Assembly: GCA_015522475.1 (NCBI GenBank)
Contig: WAMF01000023.1
Span: forward strand, 1-64,000
Source: Microcaldota archaeon
Lineage (GTDB): Archaea > Micrarchaeota > Micrarchaeia > Anstonellales > J096
Length of the DNA stretch: 64,000 bases
Direction: 5' to 3'
Shown: one piece after another, positions 48,912 through 58,178 of the stretch
How the letters are laid out: every line of letters begins with the position of its first letter
Position numbering within the stretch: position 1 is the stretch's first letter
The notes under the pieces: model-generated
The model's input: the letters and a program-made list of their open reading frames with translations, nothing else
What the model was told of the DNA's origin: nothing
Databases searched by the model: none
Position numbers and translations under genes: made by a program

Positions 48912-51900
48912 TTATTCCTCCTTGCTACTAGGTATATGGACATTTGTGGCCTTTGCTTCACCTGAGCGGTAAACCCCCATGAGCTTTTTCATGTGCTCGG
49001 GAGCATCGTCGCTGTTGTAAAGAATGAGTGTGTAATCTTCGCCTAAATACTCCTTAATTTTCTCATAAGGTGCATTCTCATCCACCCTGTTGTCAGGCGA
49101 TATAAATATCACACCAACAGAAGCCCTCTTCGCATTGATATACTTGGAGGCTTCGCCTATAAGTTCGGAGTCTTCGTTATATTGAAGGGCAATTTGCGCT
49201 ATGGCTTTAAGCCCCTCTTCGACATTCCCACCCCAATCTCCAAAGTCCGTCCAGAATATGAACAGTATATTTGGTGTTAAGGCTATCCTTCTTATACCTT
49301 CCAAGAATTCCTCCTTAACCCTCTTTTCATTCTCTTTTATTGTTTCCACAGCCGACTTCATCATAGCACCAAGGTCTGTTCCTCCTGTTAACTCTAGAGG
49401 ATTGGGCATCTTAATAGTGACGTCCCCTTTCTTTCCACTACTTTCGATACGTATATCTGAGGGTTTTATAACAATTTTGTCGCCGGAGTTTGCCACACCG
49501 ATAATTTCCACATTCAATATATCCTTATCTATGTTCCCCTCTTCTAAAAGCTCCTTGTACGCTGTCAGAATCGCTAAGTTGTTGTATAAAGCGAACCTGG
49601 CTCTCGTTTTAACTGTATGCCCCTCCTTATCCTTGGCCAGTTCAGATGACATAAAATCATCCATCAGTTTACCCTCACTATTTGTTTCTAAATCCATACT
49701 CCCACTAACATCCACGACCAAATACATGGTTATGGGTCTCTGGAATAGGTAGTGGCCTTTTTTCTCATCTATTCGTAGCTTCTTCTTTTGGAAGAATGTT
49801 TTGCTCTTCATTCCTTTGCTGTATATAAATTCAAGGATTCTCCTCTCGTTTGGCCTTCCACTTATTTTTGACCATTCCTTTACAGGTGTGATTGTGCCAA
49901 CTTTCACTTCTTTAAGCGCTTCTTTGTACATCTCTATGGATGAGCGAGGTATCGTTACGCTTATTTCGTACTTTGCTTCTACCTCCTCAGCAGTTTCTCT
50001 ACCGGGTCCTCCTCTCTGCTCACCATACTTCGTTTTTCTCTCCTCTGGTTTAAGTCTTTCTAGTTCGCCCTCTTCACCTTTTTTCATGTCATCTTTGCCA
50101 GGATCTGGTTCTTCACTCTTTTCCTCTTCTTTGTTTAGCTCGTCTCCTTCACTCTCTTCTTCACTACCACCTTCTTCACTCTTTTCCTCACCTTTCCTAT
50201 TCTCTTGCTCAGCGCCGCCTCTTTCTTCATTTTCCTCCTCTTCATCTCCCTTTCCTTTACCTTTGTCTCCTTTGCCCTTCTCTTTGTTCTCATCCTCGCT
50301 TTTTTCTCCACTCTTCTGTCTGCTCCCTTGGCTTTCTCTACTTTGCCCCCTGCCACTTTTGTTGCAGGACTTTCCAGATTTCCTTTCCGGTTTGTTTAAA
50401 TTGTTCTTTAACTTATCTTTTAAGTCTCTAATTGTCCTTCCCATCTCTTCAGTGTCGCTTGCTATAAGCGTAAAGAATAGAGCTGCCTCAAATGTAGCTT
50501 CCCATGAATCCTTACCATGCATCTTTCTAACCATATTGCCCTTTTCGTCTCTCGGGAGCACTTTTTCCATTACGGCATCCATAATAGCAAAAATCTCCCT
50601 TTCCCTCTCACTCAGTTCTTCATCTTTAAGCAGAGCCTTCATTACTGGCCCGGTCTTCGAATAGGCTAGGAGCATACTTACTAAGAAGTTAAAGTTGTCT
50701 TTGACATCTTGTGAGGCCTTTGCATTGAGCACACTCATCATAGCTCGCCTAAGTAAGAGGTATTTACCCAAATCATAACCCATTCTGAACGCCGCTAGTT
50801 TTTCTTCTTCATTCCTAGTACCTATGTCTATAAAGTTGAGAAATGGATCTCTTACACCATCCGGATCCTCCATGAAAAGGTTATCTATTCTGTAGTCCTC
50901 CACAATGTTTTGGAGCTGGTCAAACATAGTGGCACCGGTTTGAGGGTCTACTATTGATGAGATAAGATATGCAAATGCCTCTACTCTATTGCCTAAAATC
51001 TTCAAGTTTAACTTTTCTAACTCTTTTACAGTTGTTTCCAAAAGATATTCTTTTGCTTCTCTTAAGCTCATACCAGTTTTCTCGATAGTTTCTTTGCTAT
51101 CTTGCATAGGCACATCCTTTTTTATCTTTCTGTAGAATTTGTCAAATATCTTCTCAAATGCCCTTTCTATCTCTTCGAGCTCCTCTTTAAGCTCCTTTAC
51201 GCTGACCCCCTCCTTCTCCGCGAGGCTCTTCATGATAGTGGGTATTCTCTCTTCGTACCTCTCGAAGTTGATGGTTGGTTGTGGGTCGTAGGGGAAGCGA
51301 AAGGAACCATACTTTATGTGCCTCGTCTCGTGGGTTATCACAGACAGCATGGCAAGTTGATTTAAGGGATAGGTGGGGAAGTACGTATAAAAAGGCGTTA
51401 CATATATCTCCTCTCCGTTTGTGAATGCTTCGAAGGGGCTGGTGGTGTCTATTCCTCTTAGCCTAAGATGGAGCTTATCGGAGATGTTTTTAAGCACGAT
51501 GGAGGAACGCCAAAACTTGAGCACGCTACTCCTCTCCAAATCCACTGAAAATAGGCTGAAAACCCGCACATCTTCCAGCGTTAAAAGTTGGGATTTCATG
51601 TCCCTCGCTAGAAGTATCTCCTGAGGGAAGAAGTAGAGTGTCCTCTCCCTGTTAATTTCGCGCATCATGTCTCCGAACAGCGTCAAAATACCGTTTTTCT
51701 CCCTTTTTTCCTCTTCTTCATCTTCCTCTTCTCTTTCCTTACTCTTCTTGCCGAAGAGATCTCCACCTCTCTCAAGGGTTTCTAAGATACCTTCATTGGC
51801 AATACCTATTTTTTCAAGAGCCTTCTCCGGAGATAAGCCTATTTCTTTACCTATGTATTCTGCGTTTAGGGGTGGCAAACCCATTCCTTGCCTCAACGAG

Positions 51901-52904
51901 TAGATATAGGCTAGCATCCACGAAATATTTTTCTCTACTTCCTCGTCTCCCTTGAAAAAAGCCCTCAGGTAGTTATCTAGGGCAACGTCGCCATGAACAT
52001 ATGCTGGTATGAGAAAGATTTCCGGTTGCTGCAGGAGCTTGGTGAACTTCTCTTCAATGCTTTCTTGCCACACCGTGTTTAGCGTGTCCTTTGATAGCTT
52101 CCCTTCTTTCTCAGCGGCTTTAACGGTTTCTTCGAGTACTAAGCCCAGTACTCTGTAGAGCTGGCCCGGAAGATGTCCTTCTAAAGTGCCTTTCTCATAG
52201 AATCGTTCTGCAGGGTAGTTGAGAAGTATTGTCATCTGCATATAGAGCTTATCCTTAACAAGCGGGAGCATGTCTTCTGCAAAGAATTCTTTGAACAAGG
52301 TTTTCTTTTCTTCTATAACTTTAATAAGTGCCTTTATCTCCTCTTTTTCAGATATGTTTTTTTCCAAATCGTTATGGGCTTTTAATGCATCCAATGTATT
52401 TTCAAAAGCTCTTTCAGCGTCCCCCAACAAAATAACATCCTCTATTGCATTTTTTACACTTTTAACAGCTCTTTCAATAGCGTGGTCCACATATTCGAAA
52501 ACAATTTTAGTTTCCTCTTTGGAGAGATGCTTTAAGTAGCGGCCTTCAAGGTTGCTTTCAGCTAAAATCTTCTTCAAGAGGTATAAATAACGTGTATCTG
52601 CTACGAGTTTTCTTATGGTTCTTTTTAGAGGGAGAAACACACCTATATTTTCCAGTTCTTCTTCAAGAGAAGGTAGTTCACTCTTTAACTCTTTGTATAT
52701 TTTATCGAATGCTACAAGGATTCTATCGTCTGACCACTCTTCTGGATGAAGGGTCTTGCTCAACGCTCTTCTGAAACGGATAAACCCTTCTGGCAACCGA
52801 CCTTCATGAGTTTTCTCTCTGTCTTTTTTATAACTGCCTTTTCTTATAGACTCTGGCTCTTGCTCTCTTTTTTTTGCTAAGGTGTTGAGATATAAACCGC
52901 ACAT
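48912..52904 (-). CDS. Giant VWA protein with zincin-like motif and acidic linker (1330 aa)
   Basis: Three regions. Residues 1-850 are mostly helical and include HETRH at 525-529 (in LSVITHETRHIKYGSFRF), followed much later by NIVEDYRIDNLF, an arrangement like the HExxH plus E/D third-ligand layout of VWA-linked putative metallopeptidases (DUF2201, NorD/CbbO relatives). Next is a long Lys/Glu/Gly/Ser-rich acidic linker, as in CobT and Rea1. The C-terminal VWA domain (about 1055-1300) has a complete MIDAS: D1065-x-S1067-x-S1069, T1176 (GGTD) and D1220 (WTDFGD). Such proteins couple AAA+ ATPases to targets through the metal site. GGGTGAG precedes the ATG; it is 4 nt from the upstream 108-aa gene. 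Confidence 0.82.
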   Translation of the reverse strand: MCGLYLNTLAKKREQEPESIRKGSYKKDREKTHEGRLPEGFIRFRRALSKTLHPEEWSDDRILVAFDKIYKELKSELPSLEEELENIGVFLPLKRTIRKLVADTRYLYLLKKILAESNLEGRYLKHLSKEETKIVFEYVDHAIERAVKSVKNAIEDVILLGDAERAFENTLDALKAHNDLEKNISEKEEIKALIKVIEEKKTLFKEFFAEDMLPLVKDKLYMQMTILLNYPAERFYEKGTLEGHLPGQLYRVLGLVLEETVKAAEKEGKLSKDTLNTVWQESIEEKFTKLLQQPEIFLIPAYVHGDVALDNYLRAFFKGDEEVEKNISWMLAYIYSLRQGMGLPPLNAEYIGKEIGLSPEKALEKIGIANEGILETLERGGDLFGKKSKEREEEDEEEEKREKNGILTLFGDMMREINRERTLYFFPQEILLARDMKSQLLTLEDVRVFSLFSVDLERSSVLKFWRSSIVLKNISDKLHLRLRGIDTTSPFEAFTNGEEIYVTPFYTYFPTYPLNQLAMLSVITHETRHIKYGSFRFPYDPQPTINFERYEERIPTIMKSLAEKEGVSVKELKEELEEIERAFEKIFDKFYRKIKKDVPMQDSKETIEKTGMSLREAKEYLLETTVKELEKLNLKILGNRVEAFAYLISSIVDPQTGATMFDQLQNIVEDYRIDNLFMEDPDGVRDPFLNFIDIGTRNEEEKLAAFRMGYDLGKYLLLRRAMMSVLNAKASQDVKDNFNFLVSMLLAYSKTGPVMKALLKDEELSEREREIFAIMDAVMEKVLPRDEKGNMVRKMHGKDSWEATFEAALFFTLIASDTEEMGRTIRDLKDKLKNNLNKPERKSGKSCNKSGRGQSRESQGSRQKSGEKSEDENKEKGKGDKGKGKGDEEEENEERGGAEQENRKGEEKSEEGGSEEESEGDELNKEEEKSEEPDPGKDDMKKGEEGELERLKPEERKTKYGEQRGGPGRETAEEVEAKYEISVTIPRSSIEMYKEALKEVKVGTITPVKEWSKISGRPNERRILEFIYSKGMKSKTFFQKKKLRIDEKKGHYLFQRPITMYLVVDVSGSMDLETNSEGKLMDDFMSSELAKDKEGHTVKTRARFALYNNLAILTAYKELLEEGNIDKDILNVEIIGVANSGDKIVIKPSDIRIESSGKKGDVTIKMPNPLELTGGTDLGAMMKSAVETIKENEKRVKEEFLEGIRRIALTPNILFIFWTDFGDWGGNVEEGLKAIAQIALQYNEDSELIGEASKYINAKRASVGVIFISPDNRVDENAPYEKIKEYLGEDYTLILYNSDDAPEHMKKLMGVYRSGEAKATNVHIPSSKEE

Positions 52905-52908
52905 TTAC

Positions 52909-53235
52909 TCACCCTGTGAAATAAAAAATGGGCCTACCTTCTTTTCTCATTTTTGTGTATGCCACTCTGTTTAAGAAGTAGCCTTCAAAATATAGCTTAG
53001 CAGACTTCTTCCTTTCCTTTAGCAACTCACTTATGGATATATTGGAGAGTGTATATAGGAGCGCCTCTTCTAGAAGGGTATCGTCTGCGTTCTGTTGTGC
53101 TTTTTTATATGTGGCTATTATCCACTCAGCCAATACCTCCTTTTCTTTGTTGGGTAGGGCTAAGTTTTCTATAACTTTTGAGACTTTGTTTGCCAACGCC
53201 TTGTTCATAATCTTGTCAAGTTCGAGTTCTATCAT
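52909..53235 (-). CDS. Small helical protein between the ATPase and VWA genes (108 aa)
   Basis: Not recognised. All-helical and charged (MIELELDKIMNKALANKVSK, then LLEEALLYTLSNISISELLK), ending GRPIFYFTG. It is 12 nt after the AAA+ gene and 4 nt before the VWA gene, with GAGGTGA upstream, so it is translationally linked to both. Most likely an adaptor or regulatory subunit of the ATPase/VWA complex, by position only. Confidence 0.65.
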   Translation of the reverse strand: MIELELDKIMNKALANKVSKVIENLALPNKEKEVLAEWIIATYKKAQQNADDTLLEEALLYTLSNISISELLKERKKSAKLYFEGYFLNRVAYTKMRKEGRPIFYFTG

Positions 53236-53247
53236 ATGTTCACCTCT

Positions 53248-56079
53248 TCATTCATTATTCTTCTCAGTTCCTTTGCTTGCAATAGCCGTTTCGAGCCTAT
53301 TTTCAATAAGCCCAAGCAGATATATTTCCCACTTTTTCAGTCCCTTCTTCTCCTCACTTTCTTCTTCCATCCTTTCTTTAATTTCAAGGCCCGCATCCAG
53401 AGGATTTATCTGTTGGATACTTCCTAGTACATCATGCACTCTCAATGATTTTACAGCTTCGCTTAATTCTTTATTATTTTCTTCTAATTGTGAGAAAAAC
53501 GTTCTAAGGAGTATTTCGCTTTTAGAGGCCGCTTTATTTTCATCACCATATGCAACGGCTAGGATTTCTGTAGTCCACTCCAGTAAGGGTAGATATATCT
53601 TGCCGTCTATGTCCTCTGGCTTTGTGGCTACCTTACTTAGCTCTGGACTAAAATAATATACAAGCACAGCCCTACTTATAAAGTTGTCTATGTATTGAGT
53701 GGAGACGTTACTTGTACCTATGACTATAATATTGCTCACATCGTACACTTCTTCTCCTAAATGGAGGGTATCTGATGTGAGAAGCTCATTGAGGTGTTGC
53801 GTAAAATCGAGCGCATCAATCTCATCTATTGTTACAAGATATAATATATCTTTGTGTTTTTGGGCTTCTTTGACTACAGACAGCAACTTTGGTTCGCCCG
53901 TAAGACTTTTCTCGTTGCCTTCAGATTCACTTTCTTCCACCTTGATCGCTCCTTCTACAAGTTGGGCTTCTTCCGAAGGGTTCTCAATATCTACCATCTT
54001 AATGCCTTCAAATGGGAAAAAGGGGAAAAGCCCATTCTCCAACTCTTTGTTGCGCTTCATCTCTTTTATGAGTGTGTTTAATAAATAGGGCAATATTTTC
54101 TTACTCATTGTTGTTTTACCTTCCTGTGTTATGCCCGTGTAGAAGAAAAACTTTTGGCCAGCCAACAAGCTTGTAAATGTAGAGAGTAAATACATGTAAT
54201 AGATAGGGCTTAAGTAATACGAGTAGCCACTCTTTTCGCCATTTAATTCCAATACTACTAAATCTCTATCTTTTTCAAGAGAATCTGGCAGATAATCTTT
54301 CACTTCTTTGAAAACTTTGTCTAGTGTAATCTCTACTTGAGTAGTGTCTAACTTGTCAACTTCACTTCTAATCATAATACTCCCAGTCTTTATATGTGCT
54401 TGGGCCCTTAACATGGCGCATATAAAGTTTAAGTACCCTTCTGGAGAGACTTCTATTTTCTTCAAAACCTCTTCTAATGATGGGATGTTGTTATCAAAAT
54501 TGAATGAGACTTTTTGGATCATCTTTATTGTGCCTCTGTCTGTGCTCTCTACTTTCTCTAATAATGCTGGCATATCTAAGCCTCTCATTTTTCCAATCTC
54601 TTTCTCCCCTAATCTCATACTCTGTAAAACTTTTTCAATTGTATAAAAGCGAAAGACTGCTTTCGCGGCGCCTTCTATGTTTCTCAAAGAGGGTAAAATG
54701 TGCACTTTCTTCTCCTTCCATTGCTCGTATAAGGCTTTGTATGTCTTAAGTATCTCGGTCTTTATGGTTTTTAAGCTATTTCTATCTAAATTTACCTCTC
54801 TGCCTCCAGCTTTCTCATACCACTCATTTAATTTTTCCTCTAAAAAGTGTTCGACACCCTCTGGTGGAATGTAGGTGACTCTATATGTAAAGAGACGCTC
54901 CTTTGTGGACTTCATTAACCCAACAATATTATCACTTTCACTATCTCTTATATTACCTGTGCCTATGATAATAAAATTAGGGGGGATTTCAATCCTTAAG
55001 CTTTTTTCACTTGTCCACTTTGCTAAACCTTCCTTTACAAGGCGGTTTACGATATTCTTTGTTTCGGGTGAAAGTTCTTCTTCTGAAATACTCATCTCGT
55101 AGGGGTCACCTTTTAGATAAGCATCAAAGAAAGGGTGAAGAATCTTAGGTGATTTTTCGGAATCTATCTTAACTAGTTCAGAGAGCTCATCTAAGATGAG
55201 GATTGTAAAATGGCCTTCTGCAGCTTTCCCAATTAGAGAAAGTAATTTAGATGTTACTTCTTTTTTTAGAATTTCTTTCCTGCGTACTTTGTATTCTCCT
55301 TTCTCAATAAACTCTGAAGATGTTTCTTGAGCTGGCATAACAACTTTATCAACTACGATCTTCTCTTTCCATTTTAAGTTTTTTAGGCCTTTCACAACAT
55401 GTGAAGTTAATATGTCATAGTACATAGTAGTGAATACCCTCTGTAAATCTTTTTTTATTCTTTCGTCGCCAACTTGCTCCATTCTTTTGGCCATTGTATT
55501 GACAATCTCCTCCAGGGGTTTATTTAAAACTACTCTGCCTTTTTTAACATCTTCTTTGAATATCTCTCTCAGGCTCTCTTCCTTTTTTTCTGTCTTTTTG
55601 GCTTCAGGAATCAATTTATCGATATTTTTCAATAACTCTTTTTTATCCTTCGGAGGTTCATCTGAAGTTACAGTATTCAAAACTTTTTCTATCCACTTGC
55701 TTAGCACAAACTCTGCAGTGAACGTCTTTCCCGTACCGGGCTCACCTTCTAGAAAGATGACTTTGTAAGGTGTTTCTGACGGTTCTTTTTTGCTAATATA
55801 AAGTGCACTCTTACCTTCATCTTTTTCAACATTCTCTGAAATCTTGTTTAATCCTCTGAGACCACTACTAATATGGTTTGCTACATTACGTATTGTATCC
55901 ATTGCTGCAGCCAAAGCAGCTTCAATAGATGCATTTTCTTCTACAATGCCCGCTTTTCTTATCCTTTCTAAGTAGTTCGGCGCTTCAATATTCCTTTGCG
56001 AAGCACCTTCTATTCTTGGGGTTTTTCCTTCTGCTTCAATCTCTTCTTTTATTTGTGCCCATTGTTGTGTTGATGCCAT
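53248..56079 (-). CDS. Tandem AAA+ ATPase of MoxR/midasin-like type (943 aa)
   Basis: Two ATPase modules in one chain. Module 1: Walker A GEPGTGKT (112-119), Walker B FTILILDELSEL (about 291-301), sensor-1-like IIIGTGN (about 371-377) and a candidate arginine finger in KERLFTYRV. Module 2: a variant Walker A, GITQEGKTT (649-657), Walker B LVTIDEIDAL, sensor-1 IIVIGTSN and SRAVLVYYF. The linker is helical. Fusion of two modules resembles midasin/dynein rather than single-module MoxR. ATG at 56079 (GGTGGAG upstream) is preferred over GTG at 56085. First large gene of the unit with the VWA partner downstream, so a chaperone/remodelling motor is inferred. Confidence 0.85.
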   Translation of the reverse strand: MASTQQWAQIKEEIEAEGKTPRIEGASQRNIEAPNYLERIRKAGIVEENASIEAALAAAMDTIRNVANHISSGLRGLNKISENVEKDEGKSALYISKKEPSETPYKVIFLEGEPGTGKTFTAEFVLSKWIEKVLNTVTSDEPPKDKKELLKNIDKLIPEAKKTEKKEESLREIFKEDVKKGRVVLNKPLEEIVNTMAKRMEQVGDERIKKDLQRVFTTMYYDILTSHVVKGLKNLKWKEKIVVDKVVMPAQETSSEFIEKGEYKVRRKEILKKEVTSKLLSLIGKAAEGHFTILILDELSELVKIDSEKSPKILHPFFDAYLKGDPYEMSISEEELSPETKNIVNRLVKEGLAKWTSEKSLRIEIPPNFIIIGTGNIRDSESDNIVGLMKSTKERLFTYRVTYIPPEGVEHFLEEKLNEWYEKAGGREVNLDRNSLKTIKTEILKTYKALYEQWKEKKVHILPSLRNIEGAAKAVFRFYTIEKVLQSMRLGEKEIGKMRGLDMPALLEKVESTDRGTIKMIQKVSFNFDNNIPSLEEVLKKIEVSPEGYLNFICAMLRAQAHIKTGSIMIRSEVDKLDTTQVEITLDKVFKEVKDYLPDSLEKDRDLVVLELNGEKSGYSYYLSPIYYMYLLSTFTSLLAGQKFFFYTGITQEGKTTMSKKILPYLLNTLIKEMKRNKELENGLFPFFPFEGIKMVDIENPSEEAQLVEGAIKVEESESEGNEKSLTGEPKLLSVVKEAQKHKDILYLVTIDEIDALDFTQHLNELLTSDTLHLGEEVYDVSNIIVIGTSNVSTQYIDNFISRAVLVYYFSPELSKVATKPEDIDGKIYLPLLEWTTEILAVAYGDENKAASKSEILLRTFFSQLEENNKELSEAVKSLRVHDVLGSIQQINPLDAGLEIKERMEEESEEKKGLKKWEIYLLGLIENRLETAIASKGTEKNNE

Positions 56080-56107
56080 TTCCACTCCACCCTTTTTAAC
56101 TGTCTAT

Positions 56108-56791
56108 TCACGCGGCATTATCCAGCCTTTGGCTTTCTTTTATGAAGTAGAGCTTATCCATGATTTGGGGTGGATGGTAACCCTCTATTATTGTGGTTAG
56201 AAGATATTCAATGTCACCGTCATTTGGTGGAGCCAGTCCTTTTACATTCCCTTCTAGAGCACTTAACAAGATTCCAGCACCCCTAACTATGTTACCCTCT
56301 GTTCTGTCGGCTAAGCTGTCTGCAAAATTCGTCGTTGTTCTAGGTGTGCCGTCCTCTTTTACCCAATATTGCACAACAATTCTTGCCACATCCTTATCTT
56401 CAATGCTAGGATTTTCTAGAGTGTATATACTTTTCACCAAGCCCATAAGCACAGCCAGAGAACCAACTTTGCTCATAGGAGCACCATTTTCCTTGGCCAT
56501 AATTGCGTAGTGATTTATGTTCTCTATAACTTTGCTGAGGCTGCTAGCTATCAAGGCCGCTGCCACAATCTTCTCATCTTCTGTTTTTGCTTGCTCTATC
56601 AGCCTTCTCGAATCCTCAGGAAGGTTTGCCAAAGTCAGACTTCGTATGAGTCTTTTCATGGCTTCGTTTTTGAAGGAGATGTTGTCCTTTGCTTCTTTGA
56701 GCAAGCTATCTTCAGCTCTCAACATGGCATCCAAACCCATTTTTGGGTTCTCAAAAAACTCATCACATATTATACTGTCAATTCCTGCCAT
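56108..56791 (-). CDS. Hypothetical 227-aa protein, first gene of the AAA/VWA unit
   Basis: Not recognised. Soluble, helical and acidic (LDAMLRAEDSLLKEAKDNIS, then AALIASSLSKVIENINHYAI). It ends LYFIKESQRLDNAA, 28 nt before the ATPase start, so it is cotranscribed. GGTGG lies just upstream of the ATG. The near-palindromic TTAAGCTTAA (about 56826-56835) provides a TATA-like box roughly 35 nt upstream and may also serve the plus-strand RNA at 56853. A role as a subunit or sensor of the ATPase system is inferred from position only. Confidence 0.65.
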   Translation of the reverse strand: MAGIDSIICDEFFENPKMGLDAMLRAEDSLLKEAKDNISFKNEAMKRLIRSLTLANLPEDSRRLIEQAKTEDEKIVAAALIASSLSKVIENINHYAIMAKENGAPMSKVGSLAVLMGLVKSIYTLENPSIEDKDVARIVVQYWVKEDGTPRTTTNFADSLADRTEGNIVRGAGILLSALEGNVKGLAPPNDGDIEYLLTTIIEGYHPPQIMDKLYFIKESQRLDNAA

Positions 56792-56852
56792 TTGACCACC
56801 ACTTATATAGTGTATATAGGTGTTTTTAAGCTTAACGTTTATGGTTGTTTGT

Positions 56853-57060
56853 GAAAATTGCGGGAAATTGTGGTTTTGGTGTGAAAAAGCTTACAATATG
56901 ACAAAGCAATCCAGGAAGCACTCTTTAGAGGAGGTTTTGCCTTCTCTAGAAGGTGGAATCTTCGAAGCTGCCCCCTCGGTCTCTCGGGGCGGCAGGAGCG
57001 CCGATGGGAAACTCCGAGGTGTTTAGCCGGCCGCTACTAATGGGCTCGCCTAGTAATTAC
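56853..57060 (+). rRNA. Isolated 23S rRNA 3'-terminal fragment (candidate)
   Basis: The core (56899-57050) reads like the end of domain VI. TGACAAAGC...CAGGAAGC resembles the conserved TGAAAGCATCTAAGCGGGAAGC block. GGAG...ACTCCGAGGTGTTTAGCC is the last hairpin and its 3' flank. GCTACTAATGGGCTCGCC corresponds to the near-universal GGTACTAAT...CCG 3' end. CTGCCCC...GGGGCGGCAG forms an internal hairpin. The sarcin-ricin loop and all earlier 23S sequence are absent. The TATA-like TTTTTAAGC (56823-56831) could drive a separate RNA. It is a split rRNA piece, a duplicated fragment or a pseudogene. The alignment was made from memory, so the 5' limit is uncertain. Confidence 0.55.
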
Positions 57061-57143
57061 CCATCTTCCTCTTCCTGCACTATTTTTAGTCGTTACCGGT
57101 TGGAATAATTCGAGAAATAAGACGTTAAATCTCGGTTTATCAG

Positions 57144-58148
57144 TTAGAGGCAGACCCCTGCAATAGCTAAGAACAGCTCCTCCTTGAGCTCTTCCTTGTT
57201 GGTAAGGGTGAAGGGATTAGCTAAGTGGGCTTTGTCTTCTTTCACCTCTTCTACTATCTTCTTGACCCAAGAGACAAGAGCTTTTCTTGCCGGGTGGCTG
57301 ACAACAAGATCTTTATCGTAAGCGAGCTTCATGAGGGGATCTAACAACTCCTTCTCTAAGCCCAGCTCGCCTATAAGCTTGGCTGCTGCTTCTTGTCTAT
57401 CCCAATAATCACTCCTCGCCGCTTCCCTTATTAGCTCCTTCACTCTCTCTTTCTCCTCTTCATCCATCGCCTCATACTCTGCCTTTACATCACCTAACCC
57501 ATCCTTCTCCCACACCTCCTCAGCCGCACCACTTGCCTTATACCACCCATCGAACATCAACAACATCAACTCAGCCTTTAACTCCTTCTGTAAGCTTAGC
57601 TCGCCTATGAGTATGGCTGCTGCTTCTCGGTTCTGGGACAGCAGATCACTTTTCACTGCTTCCCTTAGCACAGTTATAGCAAAAGCCTTTTTTACATCCT
57701 CCTCACCTTTTATTTCCCTTAACCCGGACAAAGCAGCTAAGCCCAGCACGGCTTTACTCAACTTTTCATCATCCAATGAGAATTTAAGCTTTTTATCCCT
57801 TAGAAGATCTAGCCATTCCTTAACTAACCATTCATTAAGCTGTTCATCCTTCAATTCAGATGCTTTTATCCCATTCCTTAACTTCTCATCGCGGCTAATG
57901 GGTTCAATAATCTCGAAGGCTTTTTTCTTATCCCGCTTATAAATCCCATAAAGGGCTTCGCCTAGCTTTTCCCAATCCCCCTTCGCCTCCTCAACCAGCT
58001 TAGCTGCTTCTCTCTTCAATTTTAGCTCCTTTTGCCTTCCTTCCTGCTTTTCTTCTAAGGGCTCAGCCTCTGCCTTCCGTTGCTTCTCTTTAGCTCCTTT
58101 TTGTTTTTCTTTCCTTTTCAACCTCTTTTTCCCATCCATTTTCCCCAT
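57144..58148 (-). CDS. HEAT-like repeat protein 5 of 6 (334 aa, 2 modules)
   Basis: Basic N-tail (KKRLKRKEKQKGAKEKQRKA), common N-terminal domain (VEEAKGDWEKLGEALYGIYK to AITVLREAVKSD), two modules (AILIGELSLQKELKAELMLL and AKLIGELGLEKELLDPLMKL), and the terminal motif ANPFTLTNKEELKEELFLAI with VCL at the end. Same plan as protein 3, from the other side of the ATPase unit. The leader has a TATA-like TTTTTAAGT (about 58166-58174). Confidence 0.73.
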   Translation of the reverse strand: MGKMDGKKRLKRKEKQKGAKEKQRKAEAEPLEEKQEGRQKELKLKREAAKLVEEAKGDWEKLGEALYGIYKRDKKKAFEIIEPISRDEKLRNGIKASELKDEQLNEWLVKEWLDLLRDKKLKFSLDDEKLSKAVLGLAALSGLREIKGEEDVKKAFAITVLREAVKSDLLSQNREAAAILIGELSLQKELKAELMLLMFDGWYKASGAAEEVWEKDGLGDVKAEYEAMDEEEKERVKELIREAARSDYWDRQEAAAKLIGELGLEKELLDPLMKLAYDKDLVVSHPARKALVSWVKKIVEEVKEDKAHLANPFTLTNKEELKEELFLAIAGVCL

Positions 58149-58178
58149 AAATTTAGGAAAAGTAATACTTAAAAACCT

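Noticed and set aside
49801-50664. Long plus-strand reading frame of 287 codons, very rich in Ser, Pro, Leu and Phe
   Set aside because: Antisense to the acidic linker of the VWA gene. Its composition is the mirror of Lys/Glu codons and it has no start signal of its own. Similar antisense frames across the HEAT genes were left out for the same reason.
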